DNA from: Novosphingobium sp. TH158
GTDB lineage: Bacteria; Pseudomonadota; Alphaproteobacteria; Sphingomonadales; Sphingomonadaceae
Assembly: GCF_002855555.1 (NCBI RefSeq)
Contig: NZ_PKRT01000002.1
Coordinates: 1 to 64,000 of the forward strand
Length of the DNA stretch: 64,000 nt
Direction: 5' to 3'
Every line of letters begins with the position of its first letter. Position 1 is the stretch's first letter. The translations under genes and the position numbers were made by a program. Below the pieces are notes generated by a model. That model did no database searches and had not been told where the DNA came from. It saw nothing but the letters and a program-made list of their open reading frames with translations. This document shows positions 53,865 to 63,074 of the stretch, in pieces.

Positions 53865-54626
53865 TCAGAGCATCGCCATGCCGCCGTTCACGTGCAGCGT
53901 CTGCCCGGTAACATAGCCCGCTTCCTTGCTGGCGAGATAGGCGACAGCGGCGCCGATATCCTCGCCCTCGCCCATGCGGCCCATCGGGATGCGGCTGTTC
54001 AGCGCTTCCTTCTGGCCATCGGGCAGGCCGTCGGTCATCGCGGTGCGGATGAAGCCGGGGGCAACGCAGTTCACGGTCACGCCGCGGCTGGCGAGTTCCT
54101 GCCCAAGGCTCTTCGACATGCCGACAAGTCCGGCCTTGGCCGCGGCATAGTTCACCTGCCCCGGATTGCCGGTGGCCCCGACGACGCTGGTGATCGTGAT
54201 GATGCGGCCGAAGCGCGCCTTCATCATCGGCTTGGTGGCGGCGCGCATCAGGCGGAAGGCGGCTTCAAGGTTGATCTTGATCACCTGCTCCCACTCCTCG
54301 TCCTTCATCCGCATGGCAAGGTTGTCGCGCGTGATGCCGGCGTTGTTCACCAGGATGTCGATCTTGCCCAGCGTATCGACCGTGGCGGGAACAAGGTGTT
54401 CGACCTGTTCGGTGTTCGAAAGGTCGCAGGTGATTTCCACGTGGTCGTGGCCGTAGGTATCGTTCAGCTCTTCGCGGAAGGCGCGCAGCTTGCCCGGGTT
54501 GGTGCCCGAAAGCGCCAGCCGGGCGCCCTGGCGGGCGAGAGCGTGGCTGATGGCCGAGCCGATGCCGCCCGCAGCGCCGGTGACAAGCGCGGTCATGCCG
54601 GTAAGGTCGAAAAGGCGGTGGTCCAT
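53865..54626 (-). CDS. fabG: 3-oxoacyl-ACP reductase
   Basis: The 253-residue SDR reduces 3-oxoacyl-ACP with NADPH in fatty acid elongation. TGAAGGIGSAI binds the cofactor, NNAG and the S-Y-K triad (TITSVVGATGN, VNYAAAKAGLVG) are intact, and GYVTGQTLHVNGGMAML is the FabG C-terminus. It is on the same strand as fabD but separated from it by the beta-propeller gene. No acpP follows, unlike the classic fabD-fabG-acpP-fabF order. Confidence 0.95.
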   Translation of the reverse strand: MDHRLFDLTGMTALVTGAAGGIGSAISHALARQGARLALSGTNPGKLRAFREELNDTYGHDHVEITCDLSNTEQVEHLVPATVDTLGKIDILVNNAGITRDNLAMRMKDEEWEQVIKINLEAAFRLMRAATKPMMKARFGRIITITSVVGATGNPGQVNYAAAKAGLVGMSKSLGQELASRGVTVNCVAPGFIRTAMTDGLPDGQKEALNSRIPMGRMGEGEDIGAAVAYLASKEAGYVTGQTLHVNGGMAML

Positions 54627-54681
54627 GGCGCAACAACTCCTCTGCGTTTGATCCCGCTCCTTGCGCCTCGGCGCGCCCGCG

Positions 54682-56634
54682 TCAACGCCCCGGCGCAGCC
54701 TTATCCGGCATGAAGCTGGTCCGGCGCACTTCGGCAATGCGCCCCTCGCTGATCCGGCCTTCCACCAGTTCGTAGCCAAGCAGCGCAAATATCCGGCCGC
54801 GCAGGAAGATCGGCCGGGCATTCCCGTACCAGTCGACGCAGGAGGCAACGCAGCCATCGTCAATGGACTTGAGAAGGCCGGAATCTAGCGTGCCGAGCGG
54901 CGCAAACTTGCGGTCCTTGCGGGCCATGAAGAAGATGCCGGAACCATAGCCGTAGGATCCGGGCCGCATCGGCAGGCCGACCGGCAGGCCCAGCGTTCCG
55001 TCGGTTCCATCAGTGTTATCCGCGCGGAAGAAATAGGCCTGGCTGCGCGATTCACCCTCGCGCGCACCGGGCAGGTCATAGCTGTCGACCACGGCAGACC
55101 CGCGCCCGTCGAGCGCGACTGCCTGGAAGCGCAGGCTGCCGCCATTGCCATCGGCGCTGACCGGGTTGCCGACAAGGATGGCGTCCTTGCCCATCTGGTC
55201 AATGCGCGAAAGGCTCATGTCCGTATCGAGCCGGGCGATCATCCCGCCATCAAGCGGCACGGCATAGACCGGGCGCGGCCCCGTGTAGGGGGTGTAGCGC
55301 CCATTGGCATAGCTGCCGCTGTAATAGGTTGCGCCATAAAGCAGGTGATTGCCGACGTAGCGGTTCTTTATGCCGGACATGTCCCCGCCGGGAAGCGGGC
55401 GGTAATCGGCCTTGCGCGGCGCGCCTCCTCCCGAGCCGAAGCGGCTGGAGGGCAGCTTGAGCAGGGCCAACTGCCCACCGCCCACGATCTTGTTGAGCCA
55501 CATGGCATCGCCGCCGTATTCCGGGCGCACAAGCGCGTGCAGTGTGCCGTCAGGTTCCGAGCGCAGGCCGAACTGGTCGCTCGGCCCGCCCCAGACAACC
55601 GCGGCGGAGGGGCGTTTGCCATCGAAGGGGATGCGATAGACGATGCCGCGCTGGTCAGGCTTTCTGCGATCGTTCCATGGGCGCTGGAACAGGTTGCCGG
55701 TCCAGACGTAAACGCCGTCCTGCCCGACATAGAAGGTGCGACCATAAGACCCCATGACCACGGTCGAATCGCAGCTCAGCCGCACGGCCGCGAGATCGCA
55801 CATCGTCACCGAATGGAAGGCGCTGACGTTGAACGCAGGGTTGTTTACCAGCAGGTCCGGCAGGTAGATCCGGTTGACCGAGGCGGCAGGCTCGAACCTC
55901 GATTTCTCGCGACCCTCGCTCCATCGGCGCAGGGCCGGCAGGTTCTGCAGCGGCTTGTCGCGGTTGATGTAGTTGGGCGCGTAGAACACCAGCTTGCTGC
56001 CGATCAGCCGCGAGGCATAGTTGTCCGACGAGTAATAGTCGCCCGAGCGCAGGTAATGCGTATCGACATAGGTGAGCTTGCCGGCGGCGTCGATGCGGAA
56101 GCGGTTAAGCTCGGTCCCCTGGCGGGCATAGGTGTAGCCCATCACCAGCACGGTATCGCCGGTAATCAGCATTTCGTCATACCAGGCCCTGCCACCGTCA
56201 TGCTCGGGCGGAAAGGCGTTGATCATGTCGATCGGGGTCAGGCTCTCATCGCCGACCGCCACGGTGAAAAGCCGGCCGCGCCGCAGCACGACCAGGTGCT
56301 TGCCATGGACCTTGACGATGCCGCCCTCGTCGACGCCGGCCGTCTGGACATTGGTGATCGATTCCGCAGCGGCTGGCGCTGGTGCAGCGGCATCCGCGGA
56401 AACCGCGACCGGCGGCGGCGGCGCTGGCGGTGGAACCGGCGGCTGGGGCGGAACGCCCTGGTTGATCGTGGTCTGGTAAGCATCGGCCCGCTTGAGCAGC
56501 GCTTTCAGCTCGGCCTCTCCGCGCAGGGTCCGCATGCCTTCTGCACCGAAGGCCGGAGCCGTGCCCGCCAGCAGCCATGCCGCCAAGGTCACGCCTGCCA
56601 GCGTCCGCCTGCCCTGCCTGTGCCCGATCACCAT
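54682..56634 (-). CDS. Secreted beta-propeller domain protein (PF09826-like)
   Basis: The 650-residue protein has a signal peptide (RTLAGVTLAAWLLAGTAPAFG), a Pro/Ala-rich linker (PPQPPVPPPAPPPP), then the entry motif TNVQTAGVDEGGIVKVHGKHL, the hallmark of the beta-propeller family PF09826. The propeller spans most of the rest. Function in bacteria is unknown; it may be a periplasmic binding or scaffold protein. It lies between fabD and fabG, 55 bases before fabG and 118 after fabD, an unusual interruption of the fatty acid genes. Confidence 0.8.
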   Translation of the reverse strand: MVIGHRQGRRTLAGVTLAAWLLAGTAPAFGAEGMRTLRGEAELKALLKRADAYQTTINQGVPPQPPVPPPAPPPPVAVSADAAAPAPAAAESITNVQTAGVDEGGIVKVHGKHLVVLRRGRLFTVAVGDESLTPIDMINAFPPEHDGGRAWYDEMLITGDTVLVMGYTYARQGTELNRFRIDAAGKLTYVDTHYLRSGDYYSSDNYASRLIGSKLVFYAPNYINRDKPLQNLPALRRWSEGREKSRFEPAASVNRIYLPDLLVNNPAFNVSAFHSVTMCDLAAVRLSCDSTVVMGSYGRTFYVGQDGVYVWTGNLFQRPWNDRRKPDQRGIVYRIPFDGKRPSAAVVWGGPSDQFGLRSEPDGTLHALVRPEYGGDAMWLNKIVGGGQLALLKLPSSRFGSGGGAPRKADYRPLPGGDMSGIKNRYVGNHLLYGATYYSGSYANGRYTPYTGPRPVYAVPLDGGMIARLDTDMSLSRIDQMGKDAILVGNPVSADGNGGSLRFQAVALDGRGSAVVDSYDLPGAREGESRSQAYFFRADNTDGTDGTLGLPVGLPMRPGSYGYGSGIFFMARKDRKFAPLGTLDSGLLKSIDDGCVASCVDWYGNARPIFLRGRIFALLGYELVEGRISEGRIAEVRRTSFMPDKAAPGR

Positions 56635-56752
56635 CGCACGTTCCCCCTTACGACTGCCTCTCCATGCGACAGGAAACGCCGCACAGGATGAGCCGAGGAT
56701 GAACGAAGCATCCGCCTCATGCAAAGCCGAAAGCGGCCGACCCCGGAAGGGA

Positions 56753-57688
56753 TCAGAGATCCTTCGCGAGCGCCTCGATATCGGCCATTCCGACCACGCT
56801 GGTGATCGAGACATCGGCGACCGAACGGCCGATCATCGGGCCGAGCACCTTGCCGCCCAGTTCGACGAACTGGCCCACCCCGGCGTCCTTCATCGCAATT
56901 GCGCTTTCGCGCCAGCGCACCCGGCCGGTTACCTGTTCGACCAGCAGGCGCTGGACCTCTGCCGGGTCGGTCACCACCGATGCAGTGACATTGGCAAAAA
57001 GCGCAACGCTGAGCGCACCCGGCGGCGTCTTGCCGAGCGCCTCGGCCATGGCATCGGCCGCAGGCTGCATCAGCGGGCAGTGGAACGGAGCGGAGACCGG
57101 CAGCAGCATGCCGCGCTTGATCTCGAAATCCTTGACCATGGCAACCGCGCGCTCGATCGCCTCGCGATGGCCCGAGATCACGACCTGCGTCGGGTCATTG
57201 TCGTTGGCGACAGTGCAGACCTGCCCCTCGGCCGCGGCTTCGGCAAGGCGCGAGGCCTTGTCCATGTCCGCGCCGAGAAGTGCCGCCATGGCGCCGACGC
57301 CGACCGGAACCGCGGCCTGCATCGCCTGACCGCGCAGCTTCAGCAAGCGCGCCGTATCGGCCAGGCTGAACGCCCCGGCGGCGCAAAGCGCGGTATATTC
57401 GCCCAGGCTGTGCCCGGCAACGAAGTCCGCCTTGTCGGCCAGGCTGATGCCGCCTTCCTTTTCCAGCACGCGCAGCACGGCGATGGCATTGGCCATGATT
57501 GCCGGCTGGGCATTCTCGGTAAGCGTCAGCTGGTCTTCCGGACCTTCGCGCATGATCGTCGAAAGCTTCTGGCCGAGCGCGTCGTCCACTTCCTCGAACA
57601 CTTCGCGCGCAGCGGCGCTGGCTTCGGCAAGTTCGACACCCATGCCGACCTTCTGGCTGCCCTGTCCCGGAAAAACGAATGCGCGCAT
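56753..57688 (-). CDS. fabD: Malonyl-CoA-ACP transacylase
   Basis: The 311-residue enzyme moves malonyl from CoA to acyl carrier protein. FPGQGSQKVGMG at the start, the nucleophile Ser in VAGHSLGEYTALC, QVVISGHREAI and the His in VSAPFHCPLMQP form a complete active site. The ATG at 57688 gives the normal N-terminus. It is the first of the fabD-propeller-fabG run on the minus strand. Confidence 0.96.
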   Translation of the reverse strand: MRAFVFPGQGSQKVGMGVELAEASAAAREVFEEVDDALGQKLSTIMREGPEDQLTLTENAQPAIMANAIAVLRVLEKEGGISLADKADFVAGHSLGEYTALCAAGAFSLADTARLLKLRGQAMQAAVPVGVGAMAALLGADMDKASRLAEAAAEGQVCTVANDNDPTQVVISGHREAIERAVAMVKDFEIKRGMLLPVSAPFHCPLMQPAADAMAEALGKTPPGALSVALFANVTASVVTDPAEVQRLLVEQVTGRVRWRESAIAMKDAGVGQFVELGGKVLGPMIGRSVADVSITSVVGMADIEALAKDL

Positions 57689-57724
57689 GGCTGCGGTCCC
57701 CTCCAAATGAAAGCTGGCGCGCCC

Positions 57725-58549
57725 CTATGGCTGACGAAAGCCCCTGACAAGCCCGAAGGGCACAATCCTGTTGTCAGCATCGTGTCCGATATCGGCCCCA
57801 CCGAGGAACGCTATGGCATGCCGGTCGCACCAATCGCGCGCAATCTGGGCCGCATCGCTGCCGAACGGACGGTCGTTATCGGGCACGTCGCTGACCCGGC
57901 CGAGCCGCAGCCCGGCGATGCCGCCAAGGTGGGCGGTTGCATGGAAGAACAGGCGGTCGACCGCGTAAAGGTGCTCGCTCACCTCCTCCACCTGCACGAC
58001 ATGGCCCGCCAGCCCCGGCATGAGCGGCGTGCCGGCCAGCATGGCCAGTGTCGTGAGGTTCAGGGCGACAGTCGGCCGGTCATCCAGCGAAGGTTCCAGC
58101 CCTGCTCCATTGCCGGTCAGCCAGTCGAACACCCGCGCTATCGCTGTGCTGCCACCCGTGCGGCGTATATCGGCTGGCATCGGCGCGTGGACGGGCCGGC
58201 CGATCCGCTCGCGGTACAGTCCGCCGAGCAGGTAGCCCATGTCCGAATAGCCCAGGAACGCCTTGTCCTGCGCGCGGTGATCGAAAGCCGCCAGCGCAGC
58301 CTGCGCAATCCGGTTCGAGCCATAGCCCCCGCGAGCAAACCACACCGCGTCGAAAGCGGGATCGTTGGCGCACTCGACCAGTGCCGCAAGGCGCGCCGCG
58401 TCGGGCCCGGCAAAGTGGCCTTCGGAGGCGAAGCATTGCGGGTGGACGGTGAGTTCGATGCCGGGCCAGCCACGCGCCAGATCGGCCACCCGCGCGGCAT
58501 CCTCGTGCGAAATCGGACAGGCCGGGGCGCAGATGGCGATGCGGATCAT
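57725..58549 (-). CDS. ldcA: LD-carboxypeptidase, peptidase S66
   Basis: The 274-residue cytosolic serine peptidase removes D-Ala from murein tetrapeptides during recycling. The S66 nucleophile is in FLGYSDMGYL, the Glu in VVQVEEVSEHLYAVDR and the His in LGGADIGHDADN. GGYGSNRIA precedes it as usual. It is divergent from the Mur ligase gene with a 54-base gap, and both act in murein recycling. Confidence 0.9.
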   Translation of the reverse strand: MIRIAICAPACPISHEDAARVADLARGWPGIELTVHPQCFASEGHFAGPDAARLAALVECANDPAFDAVWFARGGYGSNRIAQAALAAFDHRAQDKAFLGYSDMGYLLGGLYRERIGRPVHAPMPADIRRTGGSTAIARVFDWLTGNGAGLEPSLDDRPTVALNLTTLAMLAGTPLMPGLAGHVVQVEEVSEHLYAVDRLFFHATAHLGGIAGLRLGRVSDVPDNDRPFGSDAAQIARDWCDRHAIAFLGGADIGHDADNRIVPFGLVRGFRQP

Positions 58550-58603
58550 CGCTTCCTCCTATCCGAGGTTGTTTCCAAGGCAAAGGGCGCATACCGAGCG
58601 AGC

Positions 58604-60019
58604 ATGACATCGCTTACCCAACACCCCTGGTTCTTCTCCGGCATCGGCGGATCGGGAATGCTGCCGCTGGCGCTCATCCTGAAGGGCCTCGGTGCCCAGG
58701 TCGCCGGATCCGACCGCAGCCGTGACCAGGGCCGAACGCCGGAAAAGTTCGCCTGGCTGGAAAGCCTGGGTTTCAGCCTGTTTCCCCAGGACGGCAGCGG
58801 CGTGACCAGCGACCGGCAGGTGATCGTGGCATCGGCGGCGGTCGAAGATACCGTGCCGGAAATGGTCCGCGCCCGTGAATTGGGCTGCCCGCGCATGAGC
58901 CGCGCCGAATTGCTCTCGCGCCTGTTCAACGCCGCGCCTTGCGGGATCGCCATCGCCGGCACCAGCGGCAAGAGCACGGTGACCGGGATGACCGGCTGGA
59001 TCCTCGAACAGGCCGGCCGCGCGCCCACCATCATGAACGGCGCCGTGATGAAGAACTTCGTCGCGCCCGACGCCCCTTTCGCCTCGGCCCGGGTCGGATC
59101 GGGAGAGGTCTTCGTCTCCGAAGTCGATGAAAGCGACGGTTCGATCGCCCTCTACAACCCGGAAGTGGCGGTGCTGCTCAACGTCAGCCTCGATCACAAG
59201 TCGATGGAGGAACTGCGCGAGTTGTTCGGCGATTTCCTGCGCCGGGCCAAGGCAGCAGCGGTCAATCTGGACGATCCGGAAGTGCGGGCACTCGTTCCGG
59301 GAGATCGCGGGCATTGCCGGACCTTCGCGATCGAGGCGCAGGATGCCGACATTGCCGTCGTCCCCGGCTCCATCATTGAAAGCCCGACAGGCATTGCCGC
59401 CCAGGTGCGCGAAAGCGGCAACGGCGCGGTCCACCGGCTGGAACTGCGCGTTCCGGGCCGGCACAACCTTGCCAACGCCCTTGCCGCCATGGCTGCTGCC
59501 AGCATGGCCGGGGTCTCTCTGGGCGAATGCATTTCGGCCCTGTCCTCCTTCGCCGGTCTGGCGCGCCGGTTCGACATCGTCGGCACCAGCGCTTCGGGCA
59601 TCACAGTCATCGACGATTTCGGCCATAACCCGGAAAAGTGCGCTGCCACCCTTGCCGCGCTGAAGGCTCACCCCGGCCGGGTGATCGCCTTCTTCCAGCC
59701 CCACGGCTATGGCCCGCTGCGCCAGATGGGCCACGAACTGGCCGAGGTCTTCGCACGGATGCTGGGACCGGACGATGTCACGATCTTGTGCGATCCGGTC
59801 TATTTCGGCGGCACGGTCGATCGCTCCGAAGGCTCGGAACGCATTGTCCGCCTGATCGCCGAAGCTGGCGGCAAGGCGGAATATGTCCCCTCGCGCGAGG
59901 ACTGCGGCAAGCGCATCGCCGCCATCGCCCGGCCGGGTGACAGGGTTGTCGTGATGGGCGCGCGCGACGATACGCTCTCCGCATTCGCCCGCAGCATTCT
60001 TGACGAGGTGAGCAGTTGA
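58604..60019 (+). CDS. MurC/Mpl-like Mur ligase (probable murein tripeptide ligase)
   Basis: The 471-residue ATP-dependent ligase has the N-terminal Rossmann segment FSGIGGSGMLPLALIL, P-loop IAGTSGKSTVTGMTGW, the central FVSEVDESDGSIALYNPEVA and LNVSLDHKSMEEL segments, and the C-terminal PGRHNLANALAAMAAA and DDFGHNPEKCAATL regions. Length and sequence lie between MurC and Mpl; the location beside ldcA and away from a dcw cluster suggests Mpl-type recycling, ligating recovered L-Ala-D-Glu-mDAP to UDP-MurNAc. This assignment is inference. The stop overlaps the next start by one base. Confidence 0.85.
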   Translation: MTSLTQHPWFFSGIGGSGMLPLALILKGLGAQVAGSDRSRDQGRTPEKFAWLESLGFSLFPQDGSGVTSDRQVIVASAAVEDTVPEMVRARELGCPRMSRAELLSRLFNAAPCGIAIAGTSGKSTVTGMTGWILEQAGRAPTIMNGAVMKNFVAPDAPFASARVGSGEVFVSEVDESDGSIALYNPEVAVLLNVSLDHKSMEELRELFGDFLRRAKAAAVNLDDPEVRALVPGDRGHCRTFAIEAQDADIAVVPGSIIESPTGIAAQVRESGNGAVHRLELRVPGRHNLANALAAMAAASMAGVSLGECISALSSFAGLARRFDIVGTSASGITVIDDFGHNPEKCAATLAALKAHPGRVIAFFQPHGYGPLRQMGHELAEVFARMLGPDDVTILCDPVYFGGTVDRSEGSERIVRLIAEAGGKAEYVPSREDCGKRIAAIARPGDRVVVMGARDDTLSAFARSILDEVSS

Positions 60020-60459
60020 TGAGGATTTGCGCTGCGCTGGCCATCCTGCTTTCAGCATCCGCCAGTGCCGCGCCGCAGGCGCCCTTGCGGCTTGAGGGTG
60101 CCTACCGCTTCACCAGCACCGCAGTCGACAGTGTCAGCCTGAAGCCCGTCTGCACCGAAACCTGGACCTTTGGCGGGGACAGGATGACCGTCAGCAGCGG
60201 CGAGGAAGTGGTGGACAAGCAGTTCCGCACCCAGCGCAACCGGACCGGCGACTGGCTGGTCACCCGCGCGATCGCCACCAACGGCAAGCCCGATTGCACC
60301 GGCCATTCAACCGCGAAACCGGACAGGAGCGAGCGCCGGACCTACCTGCTGCCGATGAACGGCGGAGACGTGATGCTCTGCCCGCCTCCCGGCATGACGG
60401 CGGAGGGCATCCCCGTGATCAGCGACTGCTTCGGCACCCTTCGCCGCGCGGCGCGCTAA
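60019..60459 (+). CDS. Secreted hypothetical protein with four mature cysteines
   Basis: The 146-residue protein has a signal peptide (RICAALAILLSASASAAP). The mature region carries Cys in PVCTETW, PDCTGHS, VMLCPPPG and SDCFG, probably two disulfides, and ends Arg/Ala-rich. I do not recognise the family. Its ATG overlaps the Mur ligase stop by one base, so it is translationally coupled to that gene and perhaps related to envelope work. Confidence 0.65.
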   Translation: MRICAALAILLSASASAAPQAPLRLEGAYRFTSTAVDSVSLKPVCTETWTFGGDRMTVSSGEEVVDKQFRTQRNRTGDWLVTRAIATNGKPDCTGHSTAKPDRSERRTYLLPMNGGDVMLCPPPGMTAEGIPVISDCFGTLRRAAR

Positions 60460-60523
60460 ACGCTTAATTCTGCGGTACTCCCTCCGTCCTCTGGTGCATG
60501 GTTAACATGCATTGGGGGAAACG

Positions 60524-60886
60524 ATGATGCCGGATGGACAGGAAGCCGCCACGTTCCAGTTGCGCCGGGCCGAGCGCGTGGCCTTCGACCTGATGGTCAA
60601 GTACCGCCTCTGGGGCTTTCGCGGTACGATCATGCTGAAGGACATGACGCCCTTCGGCGCGCGGATCGAGGGCCTGCCGGACCTTCGCATGGGTGACGAG
60701 GTGACGCTCCTTCTGCCCGGCCTGCAGCCCAAGCATTCGACTGTCGCCTGGGCCGATGGCAGCTCTGCCGGGGTCGAATTCGACCATCCGCTGCACGGCG
60801 AAGTCTTCAAGGATCTGGTCCGCGACTACGCGCGGTCGCGCCCGACGTTCGATACGGTGCCGGCACCCCTGCGCGCCGCGGCGTGA
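60524..60886 (+). CDS. PilZ domain protein (c-di-GMP receptor)
   Basis: The 120-residue protein is a stand-alone PilZ domain: the RxxxR motif lies in QLRRAERVAFDL and the DxSxxG motif is varied to DMTPFGARIEG (Thr for Ser). It would bind a c-di-GMP dimer and act on a partner. GGGGGAA precedes the ATG at 60524. It is 80 bases upstream of the esterase gene and possibly co-transcribed. With the four multi-domain proteins of 31-50 kb it makes this window rich in c-di-GMP parts. Confidence 0.8.
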   Translation: MMPDGQEAATFQLRRAERVAFDLMVKYRLWGFRGTIMLKDMTPFGARIEGLPDLRMGDEVTLLLPGLQPKHSTVAWADGSSAGVEFDHPLHGEVFKDLVRDYARSRPTFDTVPAPLRAAA

Positions 60887-60965
60887 TCCATCGCTGCGGC
60901 GCTCTTGGCAGGGACGCGCAGGCATGGATAACCTCTCCACCGGACAACGATCCGGGAGAGAACTC

Positions 60966-62045
60966 ATGCGCCGCCTGATCCTGCCTGCGCTTGCCGCAAT
61001 CGCCTGCGCTTCCGCCGCCCACGCCGACGATCCGAAACCGCGTCCGGTCTTTACCGAGGACGGCACGGTAAAAGTCCCGGCCTTCGAACTGCCGCCATCC
61101 GCCTTTCTCAGCCCCGAAGCGCTCGCCCAGCAGAAGGCGCGCGCCCGGATGGGCCTGCCGATCATGGACAGCTCGCGCGGGGAAATGTCGGCGGTAGAGG
61201 CGCGCAAGGCGCTGGCCCGCTACCTGCAGCCGCAGGTGGATCGCTACCTCAAGATGTTCGCGGTCGATGTCAGCGAAACGACCATCGCCGGCGTTCCGGC
61301 AAGGATCGTCGCGCCAAAGGGCGGCAAGGCCGATCCGAAGCGCGTGCTGATCAACCTGCACGGCGGCGCTTTTTCCACCTGCTGGGAAAGCTGCTCGCTG
61401 ATCGAATCGGTGCCGATCGCCGGAACGGGCAATTTCCGGGTGATTTCGGTCAACTATCGCATGGGGCCGGAAGCGCGCCATCCTGCCGGACTGGAAGACG
61501 TCGAAAAGGTCTATCGCGACCTGCTCAAGCGCTACAAGCCAAGCCAGATCGGCGTGTTCGGCTGTTCGGCGGGCGGTGCGCTGACTGCCCAGCTGGGTGC
61601 CTGGCTGCCCAAGCGCGGCCTGCCGCAACCCGCAGCGCTCGGCATCTTCGGCGCGGGCGGGCTCCGATTCGGCGCGGGCGATTCGGCATGGATAGCCTCT
61701 GCCATCGACGGCTCCTTCGCCGGCCCCGCCAAACCCGGCGAGAAGGCCATCGACATGACCAAGGGCTATTTCGATGGCGCGGACATGGGCGACGATGTCC
61801 TCTCCCCCGCCCTGCACCCGGCGGTGATCGCCAAATTCCCGCCCAGCCTGGTCATCACCGGCACGCGCGCGATGGACATGACGCCAGCGATCTTCACCAA
61901 TTCCAAGCTGCTGGAAGCCGGGGTCAGATCAACCCTGATCGTCGGCGAGGGCATGGGCCATTGCTATATCTACAGCGAGGACCTGCCCGAGGCGAAGGCC
62001 GCCTGGCAGGTGATCGTCCGGCACTTCAGGGAAAACCTGAAGTAA
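60966..62045 (+). CDS. Secreted alpha/beta hydrolase, hormone-sensitive-lipase type
   Basis: The 359-residue esterase has a signal peptide (RRLILPALAAIACASAAHA). Oxyanion-hole HGG lies in INLHGGAFSTC, the nucleophile in GVFGCSAGGALT (GxSxG variant GCSAG), and the acid and His in VITGTRAMDMTPA and GEGMGHCYIY, in the order of HSL-family enzymes. It likely hydrolyses short acyl esters in the periplasm. The ATG at 60966 is preceded by GGGAGAG. It converges on the DUF808 gene with a four-base gap. Confidence 0.87.
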   Translation: MRRLILPALAAIACASAAHADDPKPRPVFTEDGTVKVPAFELPPSAFLSPEALAQQKARARMGLPIMDSSRGEMSAVEARKALARYLQPQVDRYLKMFAVDVSETTIAGVPARIVAPKGGKADPKRVLINLHGGAFSTCWESCSLIESVPIAGTGNFRVISVNYRMGPEARHPAGLEDVEKVYRDLLKRYKPSQIGVFGCSAGGALTAQLGAWLPKRGLPQPAALGIFGAGGLRFGAGDSAWIASAIDGSFAGPAKPGEKAIDMTKGYFDGADMGDDVLSPALHPAVIAKFPPSLVITGTRAMDMTPAIFTNSKLLEAGVRSTLIVGEGMGHCYIYSEDLPEAKAAWQVIVRHFRENLK

Positions 62046-62049
62046 CCGG

Positions 62050-62997
62050 TCAGTGCGCCTTGCCGTCCTTGCGCGGCAGGATGTGCACGACCCAGGCGAC
62101 CAGCCCGCCGAGGACGAGCCCGACCACGGCCGAGGCCACGGCATAACTCAGCCAGCCGAGCAGGCCGCCGAGCGGGCCGGTGGCCAGTTCTACCCAGTGC
62201 TGCACCGCATGGGCGGCATCCGACGGGGCGTGGAAGCCCAGTTCGTGGCTGCCATGCAGCAGGATGCCGCCGCCGACCCACAGCATGGCCGCAGTGCCAA
62301 CCGTGGACAGGACCGCCAGCAGCTTTGGCATGGCGAGCAGCAGCCCGCGCCCGAAAGCCTTAGCGGCGGCAGTACGGCGGTTTTCGACCATGTGCAGGCC
62401 GATGTCGTCCATCTTCACGATCAGCGCGACCGCGCCATAGACCAGCACGGTGATGGCAATCGCCACCGCCGCAAGGATCAGCGCACGGCTGAGCAAGGGT
62501 TCGTTCGCCACCTCGTTCAGGGCAATGGCCATGATTTCGGCGGAAAGGATGAAGTCCGTCCGCACCGCACCGGTCACGCGTTCGCGCTCGAATTCGGCCA
62601 TGTCGGTGATCGGATCTTCCAGCGTCTCGCCGATCTTGTCCGCGCCAAGCTTCTCGACGACTTTCTCGGCGCCCTCGAAGCAGAGGAACAGACCACCCAG
62701 CATCAGCAACGGCGTGATCGCCCAGGGCACGAACTGGCTGAGCAGCAGGGCAGCGGGAAGCAAGATCAGCAGCTTGTTCCGCAGCGAGCCCTTGGTGATC
62801 TGCCAGATGATCGGCAATTCGCGATCGGGAGTGAACTCGGTGACGTAGCTTGGCGTCACGGCCGCATCGTCGATCACCACGCCAGCAGCCTTGGACCCTG
62901 CCTTGGCGGCGGCCACGCCGACATCGTCGATCGAGGCGGCAGCCGTCTTGGCGATGACCGAAATATCGTCGAGCAGGGCGACGAGGCCGGATGGCAT
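62050..62997 (-). CDS. DUF808 (YedI-like) inner membrane protein
   Basis: The 315-residue membrane protein starts MPSGLVALLDDISVIAKTAA and continues GSKAAGVVIDDAAVTPSYVT, the signature of the DUF808/YedI family. Helices include LLILLPAALLLSQF, ALILAAVAIAITVLVYGAV and LLGWLSYAVASAVVGLVLGG. Function is not known. The ATG at 62997 follows GGGGAG; the open frame upstream has no support. It is downstream of the response regulator gene on the same strand. Confidence 0.88.
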   Translation of the reverse strand: MPSGLVALLDDISVIAKTAAASIDDVGVAAAKAGSKAAGVVIDDAAVTPSYVTEFTPDRELPIIWQITKGSLRNKLLILLPAALLLSQFVPWAITPLLMLGGLFLCFEGAEKVVEKLGADKIGETLEDPITDMAEFERERVTGAVRTDFILSAEIMAIALNEVANEPLLSRALILAAVAIAITVLVYGAVALIVKMDDIGLHMVENRRTAAAKAFGRGLLLAMPKLLAVLSTVGTAAMLWVGGGILLHGSHELGFHAPSDAAHAVQHWVELATGPLGGLLGWLSYAVASAVVGLVLGGLVAWVVHILPRKDGKAH

Positions 62998-63074
62998 GGA
63001 ATGGAACTCCCCGATGGACGTGATCTGACCTGCGGTTTGGGGCAGGCAGCCCCGTCGATCAAGGGGTTGTGCGA

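Noticed and set aside
56492..58603. Upstream half of the frame that continues into the Mur ligase
   Set aside because: It crosses the propeller, fabD and ldcA genes on the other strand; the ligase proper starts at 58604.
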